Source: Tricholoma matsutake (Eukaryota; Basidiomycota; Agaricomycetes; Agaricales; Tricholomataceae). From it: a DNA stretch of 64,000 bases. This document shows, piece after piece, positions 10,185 through 23,700 of this stretch. Below the pieces are notes generated by a model. It did no database searches. It saw only the letters and a list, made by a program, of their open reading frames with translations, and was not told where the DNA came from. Position 1 is the stretch's first letter, and each line of letters begins with the position of its first letter. Made by a program: the position numbers and the translations under genes. The DNA is taken from assembly GCA_026075535.2 (NCBI GenBank), contig AP026544.2:11036001-11100000 (forward strand), read 5' to 3'.

Positions 10185-11330
10185 ATGCTGAAGAAACTCA
10201 AGGTATCAGATAATGTCAGGGATGTGATGAAAGATCACATCAATGTGGTGGGACCAGATTTCAGTAGATTTACATACAAACCAGAGGATCAAGGTTTGGA
10301 ATATAACCTATCACCCATTGGACCAGTGGCTGAATTCTTCAGATTGTGCATTTTAACTGCTCACAGAACTGCAGGTTCATGTACCTTCTGAGATGACATG
10401 TGATGCACATTCAAAGCTCACAATTATTACAAGTGATGGGAACAAGATCAAATCAAAAGACAGGAAGACTATCTATGTTCACTACCACTGGCTTTACCAA
10501 TGTCAATATGGCATTGACAATCTCCAGGGGCATCAGGCAGGGAAGAAATGTTGGATAGGATGGAAGAATGTTGGTTGTGGATTCTGGATCTGCCTCACAA
10601 CTACTCACAATGAAAATGATGGAAGCAGCAGTGAGGTGACTATTGAATTGATCACTGACTATATGTACAACTGACCACACTGGTGTGACTTCAGAATCAG
10701 TATTACTTACAATTGATGAGGTGGTTGGAGATTTTATGCACCTGGCTGAATGCCTTGAAGCTGTAACAATGGAGTGCAATCCTTGAATTCCTCTTCACTG
10801 TGAACTCCAAGAACATGTGCTTGCTCTCATTTGTGACCTGGTGCCACTTCCACAGCTCAAACAGCACTGTCAAAACTGGTCTCAAGAGAAATGGGGTTTG
10901 ATGCCAGGGGATGTGTGCTTCCGATATACACTCCAAGATACTGAGATGACACTTTATCGTACACTTGCTCAGGAAATTGGGATACCCCAAAGGACAACAT
11001 GACAGGATAATCTTGATCTCTGGTTCCTAACTGACAATCTGAAACCACTGCATGGCAATGCACATCTCATGGCCTCATGTCTAACTTACAGCCCATATGT
11101 GCTTGGTGAGACAGAACATTTTAACATTATTATCTCAACTCCACAACAACAAATCTTGGCCTGGCACTATGGTCACAAAAAGTAAGTCTTGATGGATCTG
11201 ACCTTTGGATTTCACTCTGGATGGGCACTCCTGGCTATAATGATGGCTATCAATGAACAGAATAAAGGTATCCCAATTGTGCTGACACACTATGTCTTGG
11301 GTCTTGTAGCAACTCCCCCTGTCCTTAGCT
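10185..11330 (+). pseudogene. MULE-like transposase remnant
   Basis: Segments in changing frames run from the ATG at 10185 (68 codons) through 10393-10674, 10680-11000 and 11020-11330. The diagnostic stretch near 11190-11280 reads LMDLTFGFHSGWALLAIMM, followed by INEQNKGIPIVL. This resembles the first catalytic Asp region of MULE-type transposases common in mushrooms. Several stops and frame changes make it non-functional. Catalytic residues beyond the first Asp were not located. The upstream part (10185-10391) is assigned by position only. Confidence 0.55.
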
Positions 11331-11581
11331 AATTATGCTAGTTTCCTTCCTCAGGGTTGTATTGGGGAGCACATCCAAAACAGGCTGGGATAACCTGGCC
11401 CTGTGAGCTGCCACCACTGAGTGGCAGGGAGTGGGGACTCACATGGCTCTTGTAGTTTAGGCTAGGTTAGATTATGTGCCTGCCAAGGTCCTGCTTCCTT
11501 ACATATTCTGGTTGCTGTGATGTGTAACTTAGGGAATGTCCCTCTAACACAATAAAGTTGATCAGAAAAAAAAATGAAGAT
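11331..11581 (+). other. Non-coding stretch ending in a poly(A)-like run
   Basis: No gene is seen. Near the end AATAAAG is followed 10 nt later by nine A residues (about 11566-11574), which looks like the 3' end of a retroposed transcript. A 5' boundary or target duplication could not be found. Confidence 0.3.
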
Positions 11582-11589
11582 GCAATGGA

Positions 11590-12418
11590 TAGTGTTTAAA
11601 GGTCCAGTCTGTAGGACTGAGAAAAAGACTGAAATTGAACTGAACTGGTCCGATTAGGACTGGACCAGTGGTCTATTTATGCACCAGTCTTTTCAGTCCA
11701 GTTGCTGGTCTTTCATTTTGAAAAATATAGTAGGACTGATGAAAAACCGGTTAAAACTGGTTGTGACCAGTCTTTCGTCCCAACGTATGTTAGACCTTAC
11801 TCCCACACATATTTACTTCATTTTCAGTGCCTGGATCATCAAAAATGGTCAAGAATTGGTTGAGATATGACCAAAAACATTTTTGTATGAGTATTTTGTT
11901 ATATCAGAACAACTTTGATTGCATTGCTTATTACCTGAGCTATAATTTTTTCTGTACAGCTATATGACATCATAAAAGTAACAACAGCACACCTAATCAT
12001 TGGTACCATGGGATTTTATTCATTTAACAGCCCAAATGAGTGCAACTACAAACTACAAATTACAAACTACAAACTGCAACTTGAATGCATGTTCTTTCGG
12101 TTTTGGCCATATCTCAGTCAAATCTTGATGGAATTGCTTAAATGTTGGATCGGTCTATGGAGCATTACAATCTCTATCCATTAATATAATATATATGAGG
12201 TGATGGTCATATTTGTTGATGGGTTATTTGGCACAATAAATTTTATGACAAGAGACTGGTCCAAACCAGTCTTTTTTCAGTCCATGGACCAATTAGGACT
12301 GGTCCTAAGGGGTCTGGTTGTGGTCCTCCAATATCTGGGTCAGTCCTAGACCGGTTGCAGTTGCCAGTTGCCCCATTTGGAAGTCAAAAACTGGACCAGA
12401 CTGGACCTTTAAACACTA
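11590..12418 (+). mobile_element. hAT-type MITE copy 2 (829 bp)
   Basis: The ends are TAGTGTTTAAAGGTCC ... CCTTTAAACACTA, flanked by perfect 8-bp duplications GCAATGGA at 11582-11589 and 12419-12426. The orientation is that of copy 1. An ACAAACT-type array lies near 12045-12080. Confidence 0.93.
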
Positions 12419-12421
12419 GCA

Positions 12422-13248
12422 ATGGAGGTTTTGGAGTCATCAATGATGGTTGCAATAAACAATTTGGGTTATGAGAGTAGTGAGGATGAAGAGGTTGAGG
12501 TTGGGAGAGATTGGGAGGCAGTTGTTAAGAGCTCAAATGTTATCAATGCACCAACACTGGTGAACATGGACAACTCAGAGAATCTGCAGGGTTGCATTGA
12601 CATGGAAAATGGCAGTGGGCTTGTCCATGAATTGGGCACTTTGTTGATCATTGCAGATCACATGTCAGTGGAATCTCCATCATACCATTACAGTTACTCT
12701 CTTTACAATCCAGGAGACACACTGGTTTCCCCAGAACTCACAGACATGGCTCTCAACCAGAGTGCAACTCTGGAAGATCTTTCCATGGAGCTTCATCTTG
12801 GCATACAGCCATGATAACTCCCCCCTGATGATGGTGTCAGCAGCTTTGATTTTCTACAATCAAATGATGGACAACTGGATGACAGGATCATTGCACCTCC
12901 TGCAAGTCATTCAAATGAAGAAGGAATAGCAATGCTCAATGTGCTGAATGCTGAAGACACCCTTTGCAGGGCAATATGAGAAGTGCTGGATGCCAGCATC
13001 CCTATGAAGTCACTTGAACAAAACATTAGCATGTCTATTCATGAATGAATCCTGTGACAACACCAAAGCCACTGGAAGCACACAAAGCATGGCTGTGTCA
13101 AAGCTCAGTTTCACCAGCAATTAGACTGTCTGTATTGGATGATGACAGTAAACCAAAGGCTCATGTTTTGGCCAGGTTTGAGGCACAGAAAAGAGTAAAA
13201 GCCATGTTTCATATGGACTATGATAGGACACTTGCAATACTACCATGA
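12422..13248 (+). pseudogene. Unknown coding remnant
   Basis: An acidic ORF at 12422-12814 (130 codons, SSEDEEVEVGRDWE near the start) is followed by frame-broken coding-like sequence to a 67-codon ORF at 13045-13248 ending in FEAQKRVKAMFHMDYDRTL. It could be the tail of the MULE-like element upstream, separated by the MITE, but no domain was recognised. Confidence 0.3.
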
Positions 13249-13379
13249 CTATACTTAGATCTTAGTTACCTGTTTATGTTCAATTCAAATAGTTTGATGG
13301 TGAAATGGCAATGTAACTACATATAGATGTTATCAACAACCTTATGTACTGTAAGAAAAAGTCTAATATACATTTCAGC

Positions 13380-14330
13380 TGCAAAACATGGCCCCACACC
13401 AGATGTTGTGGCACATGGGGTGGGTGGTGTCATAGCAGGTGAGGTGGGCCAGGTAGTGGCAGTGGGACCCCCTGTGCCCAGTGATACAGAAGAGGATCCA
13501 CCCTGCTAGCAGTGTGGGTGTCATCTCATAGTGGTTGTGGAACATAGTTTACATCCTAAAGAAAGACAACTCATTGTTAGTGGATAAAACAAAGAAAAGA
13601 AGAAAATGAATACCTGGGGCCTGAACAATGATACATGTTATTTGGACCCCCATTGTGTGCTCATTCTCTTCATTCCCCCTCCCTGTCATCCTGTCATGTC
13701 CTGCCTGGCACCCTCCTCACACCAAAAAGGAATAGATCAAATAAAAAATGAAAAAAAAGCTGTGAGAAGTGGCTCACAGCAGTGGGGGTTGCTAGTTGCT
13801 GGTCAGATAAGGGTCCCTTTGACACTGTCCTGCCATTGTCACAGTGGCATTTCCCATTTGGAGGTGTGTGGATTGGTTAGTGATGAGGCAGCATGGGTTG
13901 GGAGTGTTTTGGGTGCTTACCTTGCAGGTAGCATGCTACCTAGGCTTTTTGGTACTTCTATGGGGTCTCTTAACCCAAAACAACCCCTCACATCCCATTT
14001 AGATGGGGAGGAGGGGGCATGTGTCATGTGTCATTGTAGGTAGTAGATAACCTAAAAATAACCAAAAAAAAAGTTAATACTTGGAAAAGAATACTTAATT
14101 AGATGAGTCAATGGCTTGTTGATGTCCAAATATGCCTGACATGGCAAATTTGCAGCCATGTGGTTCACTGTTTACTGGTGATGGAGTGGCATTAGCGACT
14201 ATTGATGGAGGTGGGTGATTGGGGTCAGAGGGAAGGGTGGTGATGGGAGGTGGCAGTCCAGTGGTGGGTTGGTCTACTGTCACACTGGCAGATGTTTCAC
14301 CTGACCTTCCCACAGTAAGAGCCTAATAGA
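13380..14330 (-). repeat. R1 repeat family, copy a (partial)
   Basis: The minus-strand reading 14313-14095 (QPTTGLPPPITTLP and onward) is similar to the proline/histidine-rich first exon of other R1 copies. Intron-like segments follow: about 14045-14088, and about 13559-13609, which opens GTATTCATTT and closes TTCTTTAG with a CACTAAC branch-like site. A GTGAG/GCTCAC hairpin lies near 13758-13778. No function is known for the predicted protein. Confidence 0.4.
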
Positions 14331-14334
14331 AGTG

Positions 14335-16810
14335 AGGCATCATGCTCATAACTTAGTATTGCTAGGCTTGATGTCATTAATACCCAACACCAGTATTAAT
14401 TCCTCCCCCAAATGCTTATTTCTAACTTAAAAGGTAAGCCTATGTACTGTGCTCACATAAGCTATAGTTTTGGGCATGTGCAGCATTGTGCATGGCACCT
14501 TCACATGGTGGTTCCCATTCTGATCATCAACAAGATCATGGTCTCCCATGGTTGATCAACATGCATGACACCTTCAGCTAATCATGTGGTCATCATCCCC
14601 CACAATGAGCACACTATTCCACTCATTCTTCAACATTTTCCTTTGCTTTTTTGTGTATACAACACTTTTACATGTATATATATTGTTAATAAACACATAT
14701 TTTCGCTTTTTCACCTATATTAAGCTTGTAAACCAACATTCTCCCTTCATAAGGGGAAGAGGAGGGGTCTCTTCTTTTCATTGAGGGGCTCAACTACATG
14801 TACAGGGCTATATAATTATATATATATATAATATATACATGACAGAGGAAGGGAGCTGCATGAAGTGGGAAGGGGGGGAATGGGGAGAAGTGAGGGAAGT
14901 ATGAGACAGGTACCATCTACTGTGCTTGTGCATTTTCTACAGCCAAAGGTGTGTGTGTAGAGGGGTATAAGGGTGTCTGTAGAGGTGGTGATTGATATTG
15001 GGAAAGCTGGGAACAAGGGGCTCTCTGACAGGACACCTGTATGGGGAGGGGGAGAGGTTGTCACTTACTGGCATCCCTATGCCTTCCCCTTATGCAATGC
15101 ACATAAAAATAGTCTATAATGGTCCTCATAAACAATCTGATAGACCCCATGAAGACCCTACAGCTGTTAGGATAGCCAGAAAAGAGAATATGGAATGAGG
15201 AGGGAGTATGCTTACCCTGGGATATCTGTGGTGCCAAAAGGTTCGCTTTCTTTGTTTCCTAGGCCTAATAATAATGTAGATTGAGGGTAGAGAAAGGAAA
15301 TAGTTGGGGGAGAAGGTTCTGGCTCACCAGGGCATGGGCCTCCCATCAACATAGGTGAACTTCACTCACCATGAAGCACACACTGTTCCTATCATCCAAA
15401 GGCTCTCCTGTGCATTTATAGTAGTCTATTACCCTTCATTTATGACCTACAGGTTGTCCATATGGTCAATACTTTGTCCTAAAAGACAGTATCTTCAAAT
15501 ACTCACCTATTCACCTTGTTACTCCATGCCAGCTGATGAGGACCACTGGTGGTTGTATATACATATATACCAAGGTATGTTAAGTATTTATAGCGGTCTA
15601 TGAGTCTGTAAACAAGAGGGGAGGAGTCAATACATTCAGGTAGGTTACAGTCACTCACCCAAGGCCTACAGAACTTCTATGTCTCAATATAGTGCAGAGA
15701 TAATGGTGTAATCTCATGGTAATACATGTTCCCTTGAGTTAGAGACCACTCAGATAGTAGGAGAGGCTGTAGAAAGTACTCAAGAGCATGTTCAACCAAG
15801 GGTTCCAAAAAAGACAATAACTCAAAAATATCTCAATAGCAACACAATGTGCCATTGATCAAAGAGCCAGGGCAAGAAGAGGCCAGTATATTCCATAGAA
15901 TGCAAAAGAGACAATGGAAATCAATGGAGAGATGAGTGAGATATGCAAATTGAGAGATCTTGGAGTGGTTGATTGGGCTGAGCCTTGAGACGCATCTGAT
16001 CATAGACATCATGCACTCCAGATCATGATCTCCTTCATCACTCTTTTGAGCATCCCTCCTCTACCTCTCAATGGATTTCTCTTGTCTCTTTTGTATTCTA
16101 CAGAATAACATTACCTCTCTCTGCCCCTGCTCTCTGATTAACAGTGTGTTGCATTCCTGTGGAGATATACTCAGATTATTACCCTTTTTTGGAATACCTG
16201 GTTCAGTCTACTCTCTGGTGCATGGAACAGGCTCTTCTACTATCTGGGTGGTCTTATTGGACTGGCTGGCTATGGGCACATAGTACTCATCATACTAAAA
16301 GTCAGGATCAGTTATAATTGGGTGATTATACAAAACTTACAACTTCTTTGAGCATCTTGAGACCAGCATTGAATGAGTCATCACCCCAATGATGCCAGGT
16401 ATAAGCAACCTTGACATTGGGGTCCAAAGCTGGAGGAATAACCTCACATCCTGTTTGGATGGGGAGGAGGGGGCTGGCATGGGTCTCATCAGATCTGGGT
16501 TGATTCTTAGAACCTAGAAAACTAAAGAAACAAGTTAGTAGTTAGTTTATAAAAAAAAAACTTACGTAGGGCCCAATGATGCAATCTGCATTGTTTGGGC
16601 ATGCATTCCATCCAGTTGGCTTGGTTGCAGGTGGTGGTGATGGTGGATTGGGCATGGGAGCAGTGGCGGTGGGTGTTCATGCAGTGGTGGTGGTGGTAGA
16701 GTAGAGAGGAGGGAGGGAGGCAGCATCCACAGTGGTGGTGGTGGTGAGTGATGAACTGGCACATTTGATGACATGGCTATATGCTTTGTCATACACAGCC
16801 ACACCACAGT
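14335..16810 (-). repeat. R1 repeat family, copy b, with spliced gene structure
   Basis: On the minus strand exon 1 (16807 to about 16566) is rich in Pro and His. An intron of about 52 nt (16565-16514) begins GTAAGT, has CTAACTACTAAC and ends CTAG. The next exon reads SPLLPIQTGCEVIPPALDPN and is followed by a second short intron (GTAAGT ... CTTTTAG, near 16340-16295). The rest to 14335 is frame-broken. 15640-16100 matches 37190-37680 and 14335-15560 matches the inverted complement of 39535-40740. The family is intron-bearing and multicopy here; the protein was not recognised. Confidence 0.5.
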
Positions 16811-16827
16811 ACCTAAAGCAAGTAGAT

Positions 16828-17090
16828 GATGCCTGTTGTGTAAGGGTTATATTGTGGGTTGATTATGCATAATACACAAGGATCTGGGTTTGATTCCTTT
16901 TCTTACACACTTTTTCAGTGGAATCCAACTGGACTCCAACTGGACTCCACTGGACTCCACTGGACCAGTCCAAGTGGAATCCAGTGTTTGAGTGGATTCC
17001 ACTCAGAGTCTAGTTGGACTGGACTGGGACTGGACTAGCAACTTTGCAGGCAGTTGGCTGGTGACCAGTCCCAGTGGACTCCAGTTGGAG
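16828..17090 (+). repeat. tRNA-like segment with TGGACTCC-rich tail at the R1 copy b terminus
   Basis: A B-box-like GGGTTTGATTCC lies near 16887-16898, preceded by a weak A-box-like stretch. A run of CCAACTGGACTCC-type repeats follows to about 17090. The segment is antisense to the R1 gene next to it, as at 42060-42370. It may be a Pol III-derived (SINE-like) part; a full cloverleaf is not convincing. Confidence 0.4.
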
Positions 17091-17280
17091 TCCACTGGGA
17101 AAGGTGGGGGAGCGTAAAGACCTCCTAAAGGATGGCATCCTCCCAGCATGCTGTGAAGGCCTCAAAGAAAGGAAACACTTTTCATCATGCATGCAAAGCT
17201 TTGTGGTTCATGAGGAATGCCATTGGAAACTTGGAAAGGGCAGACAGAGTCCATGTCTGGTGATTACTGACCTACAAAAA

Positions 17281-18363
17281 TGAAAGTCTCTTTTAGTGCA
17301 GGCACATAACAAAGTAGGACACCGAGGTTGTGATGGAACATACAAACTTCTTGTGGAGCACTTTTATTGGCTGAACATCTATGACAATGTTGCTTACTTT
17401 GTTTGATCTTGTAATGATGCCAGTTATGGACAAAAGTGCACCCAAAGATCCCCTTCTCACCAACATGGAACTCAGCTATACTCCATTGCTTCCACCTTGA
17501 TACAGTTAATATATGCCTAAAGGTTGAGGTGGGATGCACTACTTGCTCCAAGCAGTAGAACCTGTGGTAGGTTGGCCAGGGGTTCAAGCTGCAAGAAAGA
17601 ACAATTCAGAAACTTGGGCAAATTTTATTTATGAAGACCTTATATGCAGGTTTGGTTGCATCCCTTATTGCATTGTTGATGGTGGCTCTGAGTTTAAGGG
17701 TGCTGTGAAAATTCTGTTCAAAAAATATGGTGTCACAGTAATTATCTCTAGCCCATATTATCCACAGGAAAACATTGTCATCGAATGTGCACACCAAGTC
17801 ATTGTCAATGCCCTCTTTTGCATATGTGACTCTGGGTCAAACAAGTGGCCTTTGTTTATATGCACTGTGCTGTTAGCAATATGTTGCACAGTTTCTCATA
17901 TGACTGGGTATACTCCATACTATCTGCTGTATGGATGTAACCCCCTTTTAGTGTTTGATATAATGGACTGCACTTGGGAAATGCTAGACTGGGATAAAGT
18001 CATCACAATGGAAGATATTATCACCATCCAAACATTGCAGATTAGCCAGTGGGATACTGTACTCATGGATGCACTCAAGCGACAAAGTGCAAACACCAAC
18101 ATTCTGTTGATGACTTCAATAAAAGATGTGAGGAGTATTTTGTTGAGAATGACTTTGATGTAGGAGCCTGGGTACTTCACAAGACATGGCTCAACAATCA
18201 GCATGGAAACAAGGGAGCACCTCATTGGTCTGGACTCTTCATGATCCACCAGAAGCTTAGCAAGTACTCATATTGCCTGAGGGAAATAGATGGCACTGTC
18301 AAAAGAGTTAAAGTCACAAAGGATTGGCTAAAGATATTTTATTTCAGAGAAGAAAATCAAACA
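17281..18363 (+). pseudogene. Gypsy-5 integrase fragment (non-chromodomain lineage)
   Basis: A zinc-finger-like start (HNKVGHRG, then SCND near 17406) is followed by the core at 17534-18163: VDGGSEFKG, then SSPYYPQEN with the glutamate of IECAH downstream, and TGYTPYYLLYG. Reading continues in another frame from about 18100 (VDDFNKRCEEYFVENDF ... GAWVLHKTWL) to about 18360, so one indel is present. A TGA at 17404-17406 stands where Arg is expected before Ser-Cys. No chromodomain follows. Protease, RT and RNase H are absent upstream. Confidence 0.75.
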
Positions 18364-19620
18364 ATCAAGTCCATGTCCACAATAACTGCTGTTTATCCCT
18401 ATCCCATCACACTGGTCCCTCTTGATGGTCCAATCTGGCATAACTATTGGATGTTGCCTTACAACAACAGTCTCATCAAATACCCCATATTTTGCATTGG
18501 ACAGTGATCAGAATATGCTGAATTGATGATTGGTGAACTTGATGACCTTCTTGGGACCACAGATGCTAACAAATGTATACTTTTAGACCCCATGTTTCCT
18601 GTTCTGCTGCCTTACATCGATGGAATGCAATGCAAGCACAATGTTGCAGAGCTCATTGGGATGACAGATGATTTCTTGAACTCCTCTGCTAGTCAGCTAT
18701 ACTGATGTTTTTGTTTACTGTTTGTCCTGTTCCATGCATGATGGGAGCATCATGTGAAGTCCCCCCTACTTGTGGATGGGTCAGTTGGCCTGTTTGCCAA
18801 CTTTCCCATTCCTGGGAATTTCATCATAACTGCACCATCATGCACCATAATCCATGGGCTACCATATACTTTCCCTTACTCCTGCTTTCTTCAATATTTC
18901 ACATTACTAATCTTGTATGGGTTGCTTATAGTTTATCATTTGATTCCTTTAGGTGCGACAGCAATGCTATCTTTGCATGATATGTCAATCATGCTTTGCA
19001 TCATGTTTCAATACTTCCTCGGCTTCCATGCTGACAGCTCCACTTTCAATGAGATGGAATGGTCCTGGATCTTTTCATTAAACTTCATTTGGCCTTACCT
19101 GTTAAAGATTTATCTTGAATTCACAATGATCCAGTACATGGCACAAACACATTTCCTTGGCTAGTCAACATCCAAACTTGATGGGTCAAGCAACATCAGT
19201 TGTGGGTTCTCTGCACTTGTTGGGGGCACAGGTTGCATCCCACAAATAGAGACCTTCAACAACAGACCACTCCCCTCATACAAACACTGCTCATATCTCA
19301 AAAACCATCAATGCTTCCTGACAATGATGATCTTGCTCTGTATTAATTTATCTTTCTTGTTGTTTGAACCTGTTGGCACAAGAGGATGTGCATGAGCAGA
19401 TTTTTCACTATTGCTACTGTAAAATGTATATAGGTGTCTCCCCACCTTTCGAATGGGATTACCTGGCTTTGACTTGCATTTCATGGTCCCTCTTAAGTTT
19501 TTCCCTCAAAGTCTCAGAAGTCCCTCAAGTTTTCTGCACACAAAGGTGCAAATCTTAAGCTAAGTATTCAAGTTTCAAGTCTATCAGTCAAGTTCTCCCT
19601 GTTTCCCTGAAGAGCATATA
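18364..19620 (+). repeat. Gypsy-5 3' region and repeat X copy 2
   Basis: 18364-18705 continues as coding-like sequence of unknown meaning. 18745-19620 matches X copy 3 from the phrase GTGGATGGGTCAGTTGGCC onward and X copy 1 from about 19010. A TATA-like GTATATAGG (near 19430) before CTCCCCACC is kept among copies. An LTR of the element that owned the integrase upstream is the simplest reading. Exact ends were not found. Confidence 0.45.
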
Positions 19621-20762
19621 GCCATGCAAATAGAAAGTGATATATTCAGATGATGGTGGTCACTTCCCAGGATGAAAAAAAAGGAGATTGATGTAATCAA
19701 TCATGTGATTAGTTACACAACCTCTTATCACCATCAGTGAGGACCCCCAATAATAGGTGGCAGGGCCTGATTGTCATCCAAATGATTTTTGGCCAAAAAA
19801 GTGCCTATGCATCATTCTATCTGAACAAAATCTTGAAAACTTAGGTACAAGCCTGATTTATGGTCCAAACAAAATTTCTGTCTGATCTGAATGCCTAATC
19901 TTAGTCTGAACATAACTCCCTGTAGTCTAGTGGTAAATGTGATGGTGCTAACAGTTTTATATGTGTAGATCTTTTGGGTCCAAAATGTGCAGACAGTATT
20001 TTTTTTCTATTGTGGCTAAGGCTTCATATGACTGCTAGAGGTAGGCAAATTTTGTATTGTTCACATTTGTTGAATGCTAGCTACTGTAATGTGTACATGC
20101 AGCAGCTTTAACATTATATTCCCAATGTGACAGAAAATCTGGCATGCATTTTTGGCAGGGTGTTCTTGGAATCTGGGCATGGTCTCCTACATTTCAGCAC
20201 AGATTTACAAAGTCTTTGAATCAACTCATTCCATGGTGTACATAAGGCAATGGCAAACTTCCTCCAGGCATTCACCTTTGATCATTCTACATCGAACTCA
20301 TCCTTACAGCTTATTTGTGGTACTTTTACTCCATGTTTCACAGTTCATAGGATTGATCTTACTTTGAATATTAACATTATCATATGCAGAACATAGACAG
20401 AGCTATCTGACCACCCTTGCAGAATCCCATCCCATTCCTGTGTTTAATCCTATCAATCCCATCCTGGTATGACAGGACAACAATAAGAGACATAGGATAA
20501 TCCCATCTTAGGATAATCCTACTGTGGTGACATTGAACTAACATGTACCATGATCCTAGGTAAATCTCATCTAATCTTTATATGATAATCCTATAAAAAT
20601 CCTATCCAATTGTCAGCAGATAATTGTAAGTAGTATGTCATCCAAACTGTATAGGATAATCTATCCAAAATCCTATCTTGTCATGAGCATTTCCCAAAAA
20701 CATTGTTATGGTGATTCTACACAAACAATCCATTTAGAAGGTAAGTTCTGTTCAGGTGATGA
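19621..20762 (+). other. Intergenic repeat debris, no gene
   Basis: A tRNA-like stretch (TAGTCTAGTGGTA A-box-like) lies at about 19922-19990. From about 20420 to 20690 the sequence is dominated by ATCCTATC/GGATAATCC motifs, similar in style to 34310-34560 on the other strand. No coding region is supported. Confidence 0.4.
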
Positions 20763-20763
20763 C

Positions 20764-23700
20764 TCAATTATACAACATACCACTGGGTAATTCACCTGTT
20801 GGGGAACATTCTGTGGTTGAGCAAACCTTTTGGAATGCATCCCCACAGTCAATTGCCAACTGCTGATACATAGGAGACTGCTTATGATTATATCCTGCTG
20901 CACCTTTGTTGTCTTTCACCTGCTCTGAAAGTTCCATCCAGACCTCAACCATCCATTCAAACAATCTATGTGCATGCTCAAATTCTTCCTCCAATATCTC
21001 CTCTTCCTCCCATGCACAATCATGAGCAGCATGAGCACAGAACCACTTGACTTTTTTTGCTGTTAAATCATGAGATGTAATAAAAACATGTGACAAATGG
21101 ACACATACTTTTGATCTGCCACTCTGCTTCTTCAGCTGGTGAGAGACCACTAGGCCTTCCAACCATCCAATACCATGGATCCTCAGTATTTGCATCCTCC
21201 TGTGTGGCAGGAGCATTGTCATTCTTGCACCACAGCTGAGTGTTGAGTAGTGGTTGCAGAGATGTATCTTCCTCTGAAAGACCAAGGGCAAGAAGTGCAG
21301 TCTGAGATTGTTGATACTTGTCTGCAGTGCTGACCTTGTCTTGAGAGAGAGTTGAAAGAAAATGTTGAGCATGAGTGTTGGGGCCTTGTCCACAGACAGT
21401 GTCAACCTAGAATTTTACATTGTAGTTGAATGTGTGGATAGTGAGATGAACTTTGTCCAATGCATCATGAGCTTGTCCTTTGCATAGAGCATATTCAACC
21501 TTGGCCAACATGTCAATCCAAAATGACCACTGCTGTGCATCACTGAAATCAGAAGGAATCAAGAGTTCTTCATATTCTGGCTGTGCTACATCAACGACAT
21601 CTAATTCATCTGCAAGTTGTGGGTAGAGGTCCAACTGGGTCTTGCACCATTTGTTGAGATTGTGGCAAAGCTTCAGATGAGTGGATCCTAGTGCATCTTC
21701 TGAAGTGTCAGAAGATGCTACCATTAACTTCACCAGCTCTCTATGGGATGTATCAATTAATGCTCACAAAGTTGAGAAATCAGATGTACTGCTGATGTTC
21801 AATGTCTAACATGATGTTTACCATCTGAGCATTGCTGATGGCTGATTGGCCAGCAAGCTCTGCAATTCTTCCAGCTTGGACCAGCTTCTGGTATACATGA
21901 CCTTGCATTGGAGGACCTATTGCACCAGTTAACAAATAGCAGACATATTCATTTGACGTTGTGCCCACATACCATTTCTAATCCATGGTAGGTATACACT
22001 GGTCCATTCTCCACCAACCTGCTTAGGTGTGTCATCCATTTTCTGCCATTTATTGACCAATGTAGGACCATACTGCTGTGACGAGTCATTGAGAGTCTTT
22101 TCAACCTGCTTATGATGAGATATGGCAGCTTTGTATAGCTGTGGCAGTGTAGCAGATAATCACAAGAAGTTCATTCAGTTCACAGACAAAAATGTAGATA
22201 TAGGGACTAACTCATCTGAGGGTACTTTGTCCAGTTCCAATACCTGCAAAAGTCATCCAGGGTATCATGATGATGCCCATCATTTTGCTCCTTCATGCTA
22301 CCTGCTGTTTGATTCTGCTCTGCCCAGCTGGTTTCAATCATCTTGCCATACATCTCACCAGAGTACTTGATATACTTGAATCCCCACAAGACCTGACAGG
22401 GTATCAGGTGCCCACAAACATGGCACTCAGAATCACACCAGGGATGCATGAAGTGATTGCTGACATAACAGGAAATCATTCTTGGAAATGATCAAGCAGG
22501 TGGACTGAGTATTGACACCAAATATCATAGCTAAGCATAATCCAGCAGTTATAGCAAGAGCAAAGGCAAGAGTATAATTGGTGTTGGCAAATCTGGCAAT
22601 GGAATCAGTAGTAATAGAAAGGATAGTCGCATTAGCACTTATGCCTCTCTCTTCTTCAAATTGACTATTCCTTGTGGCATGTAGAAACCATTATGTGCAC
22701 ACTGGACTGCAACTACCCCACTGATGTCCACATTCTTGAACTTGATGAGATTCTGTAGTCAAACAGCATGGAGATGACTACATGTAGATTTCTGTTGCCA
22801 CAAATAAAAAAGCTATAACAGGAACTGAACATGATTGAATGTACATCACATCCAGGCCAGACAAATGCAAAGTATTTCTTATACTGAGTGTTCTCAATGG
22901 AATATCCATTGCCTTGATTCAATGCATAATCATCTGGATTGCTGTTCTTGTGTTTATGCTGCAGCCAAAAATTGCCATCTGTTGACAAACAAAGTGTGTA
23001 CTTGTGTCTAGAACTGTTATCAGGAGAATGACATGACAGACAGGTTGTATACCCACGTCTCAGTCACCTTTGCTAGTGTTTAAAGGTCCAGTCCAGTCCA
23101 GTTTTTGACTTCCAAATGGGGCAACCAACAACTGCAACTGGTCTAGGACTGACCCAGACATTGGGGGACTGCAACTGGACCCTTTAGGACTGGTTCAGAT
23201 GGGTCTTTTGTCATAAAATTTTTCATAGGAAATAACCCATATTTATCTCAATAATTATAATCAGTATCTTATATATATTAAATTAATGAATAGATATTGT
23301 AATTTTCTATAGACTGGTCCAACTTCTAAGGAATTCTGCCAAGATTTGACTGAGATATGGCTAAAACTGAAAGGACATGCATTCAAGTTGTGGTTTGTAG
23401 TTTGTAGTTTGTAGTTTGTAGTCACAACTCATTTGGCCTGTTGAATCAATAAAATCACATGGTACAGATGGTTTGGTGTGTTGTTTTTATATTTATGATG
23501 TCATATAGCTGTACAAAAAAAAATATAGCTCAGGTAATAAGCAATGCTCTGATACAACAAAATACTTGTACCCAAATGTTTTTGGTCATATCTCAACCAA
23601 TCTTTAACCATTTTTGATGATCCAGGGACCAAAAATGAAGTAAATATGTGTGGGAGTAAGGTCAAACACACCTTGGGACAAAAGACTGGTTGCAACCAGT

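Noticed and set aside
16915..17085. Additional hAT-type MITE copy
   Set aside because: It shares GGACTGG-type words with the MITE ends but lacks the TAGTGTTTAAAGG terminus and an 8-bp duplication.
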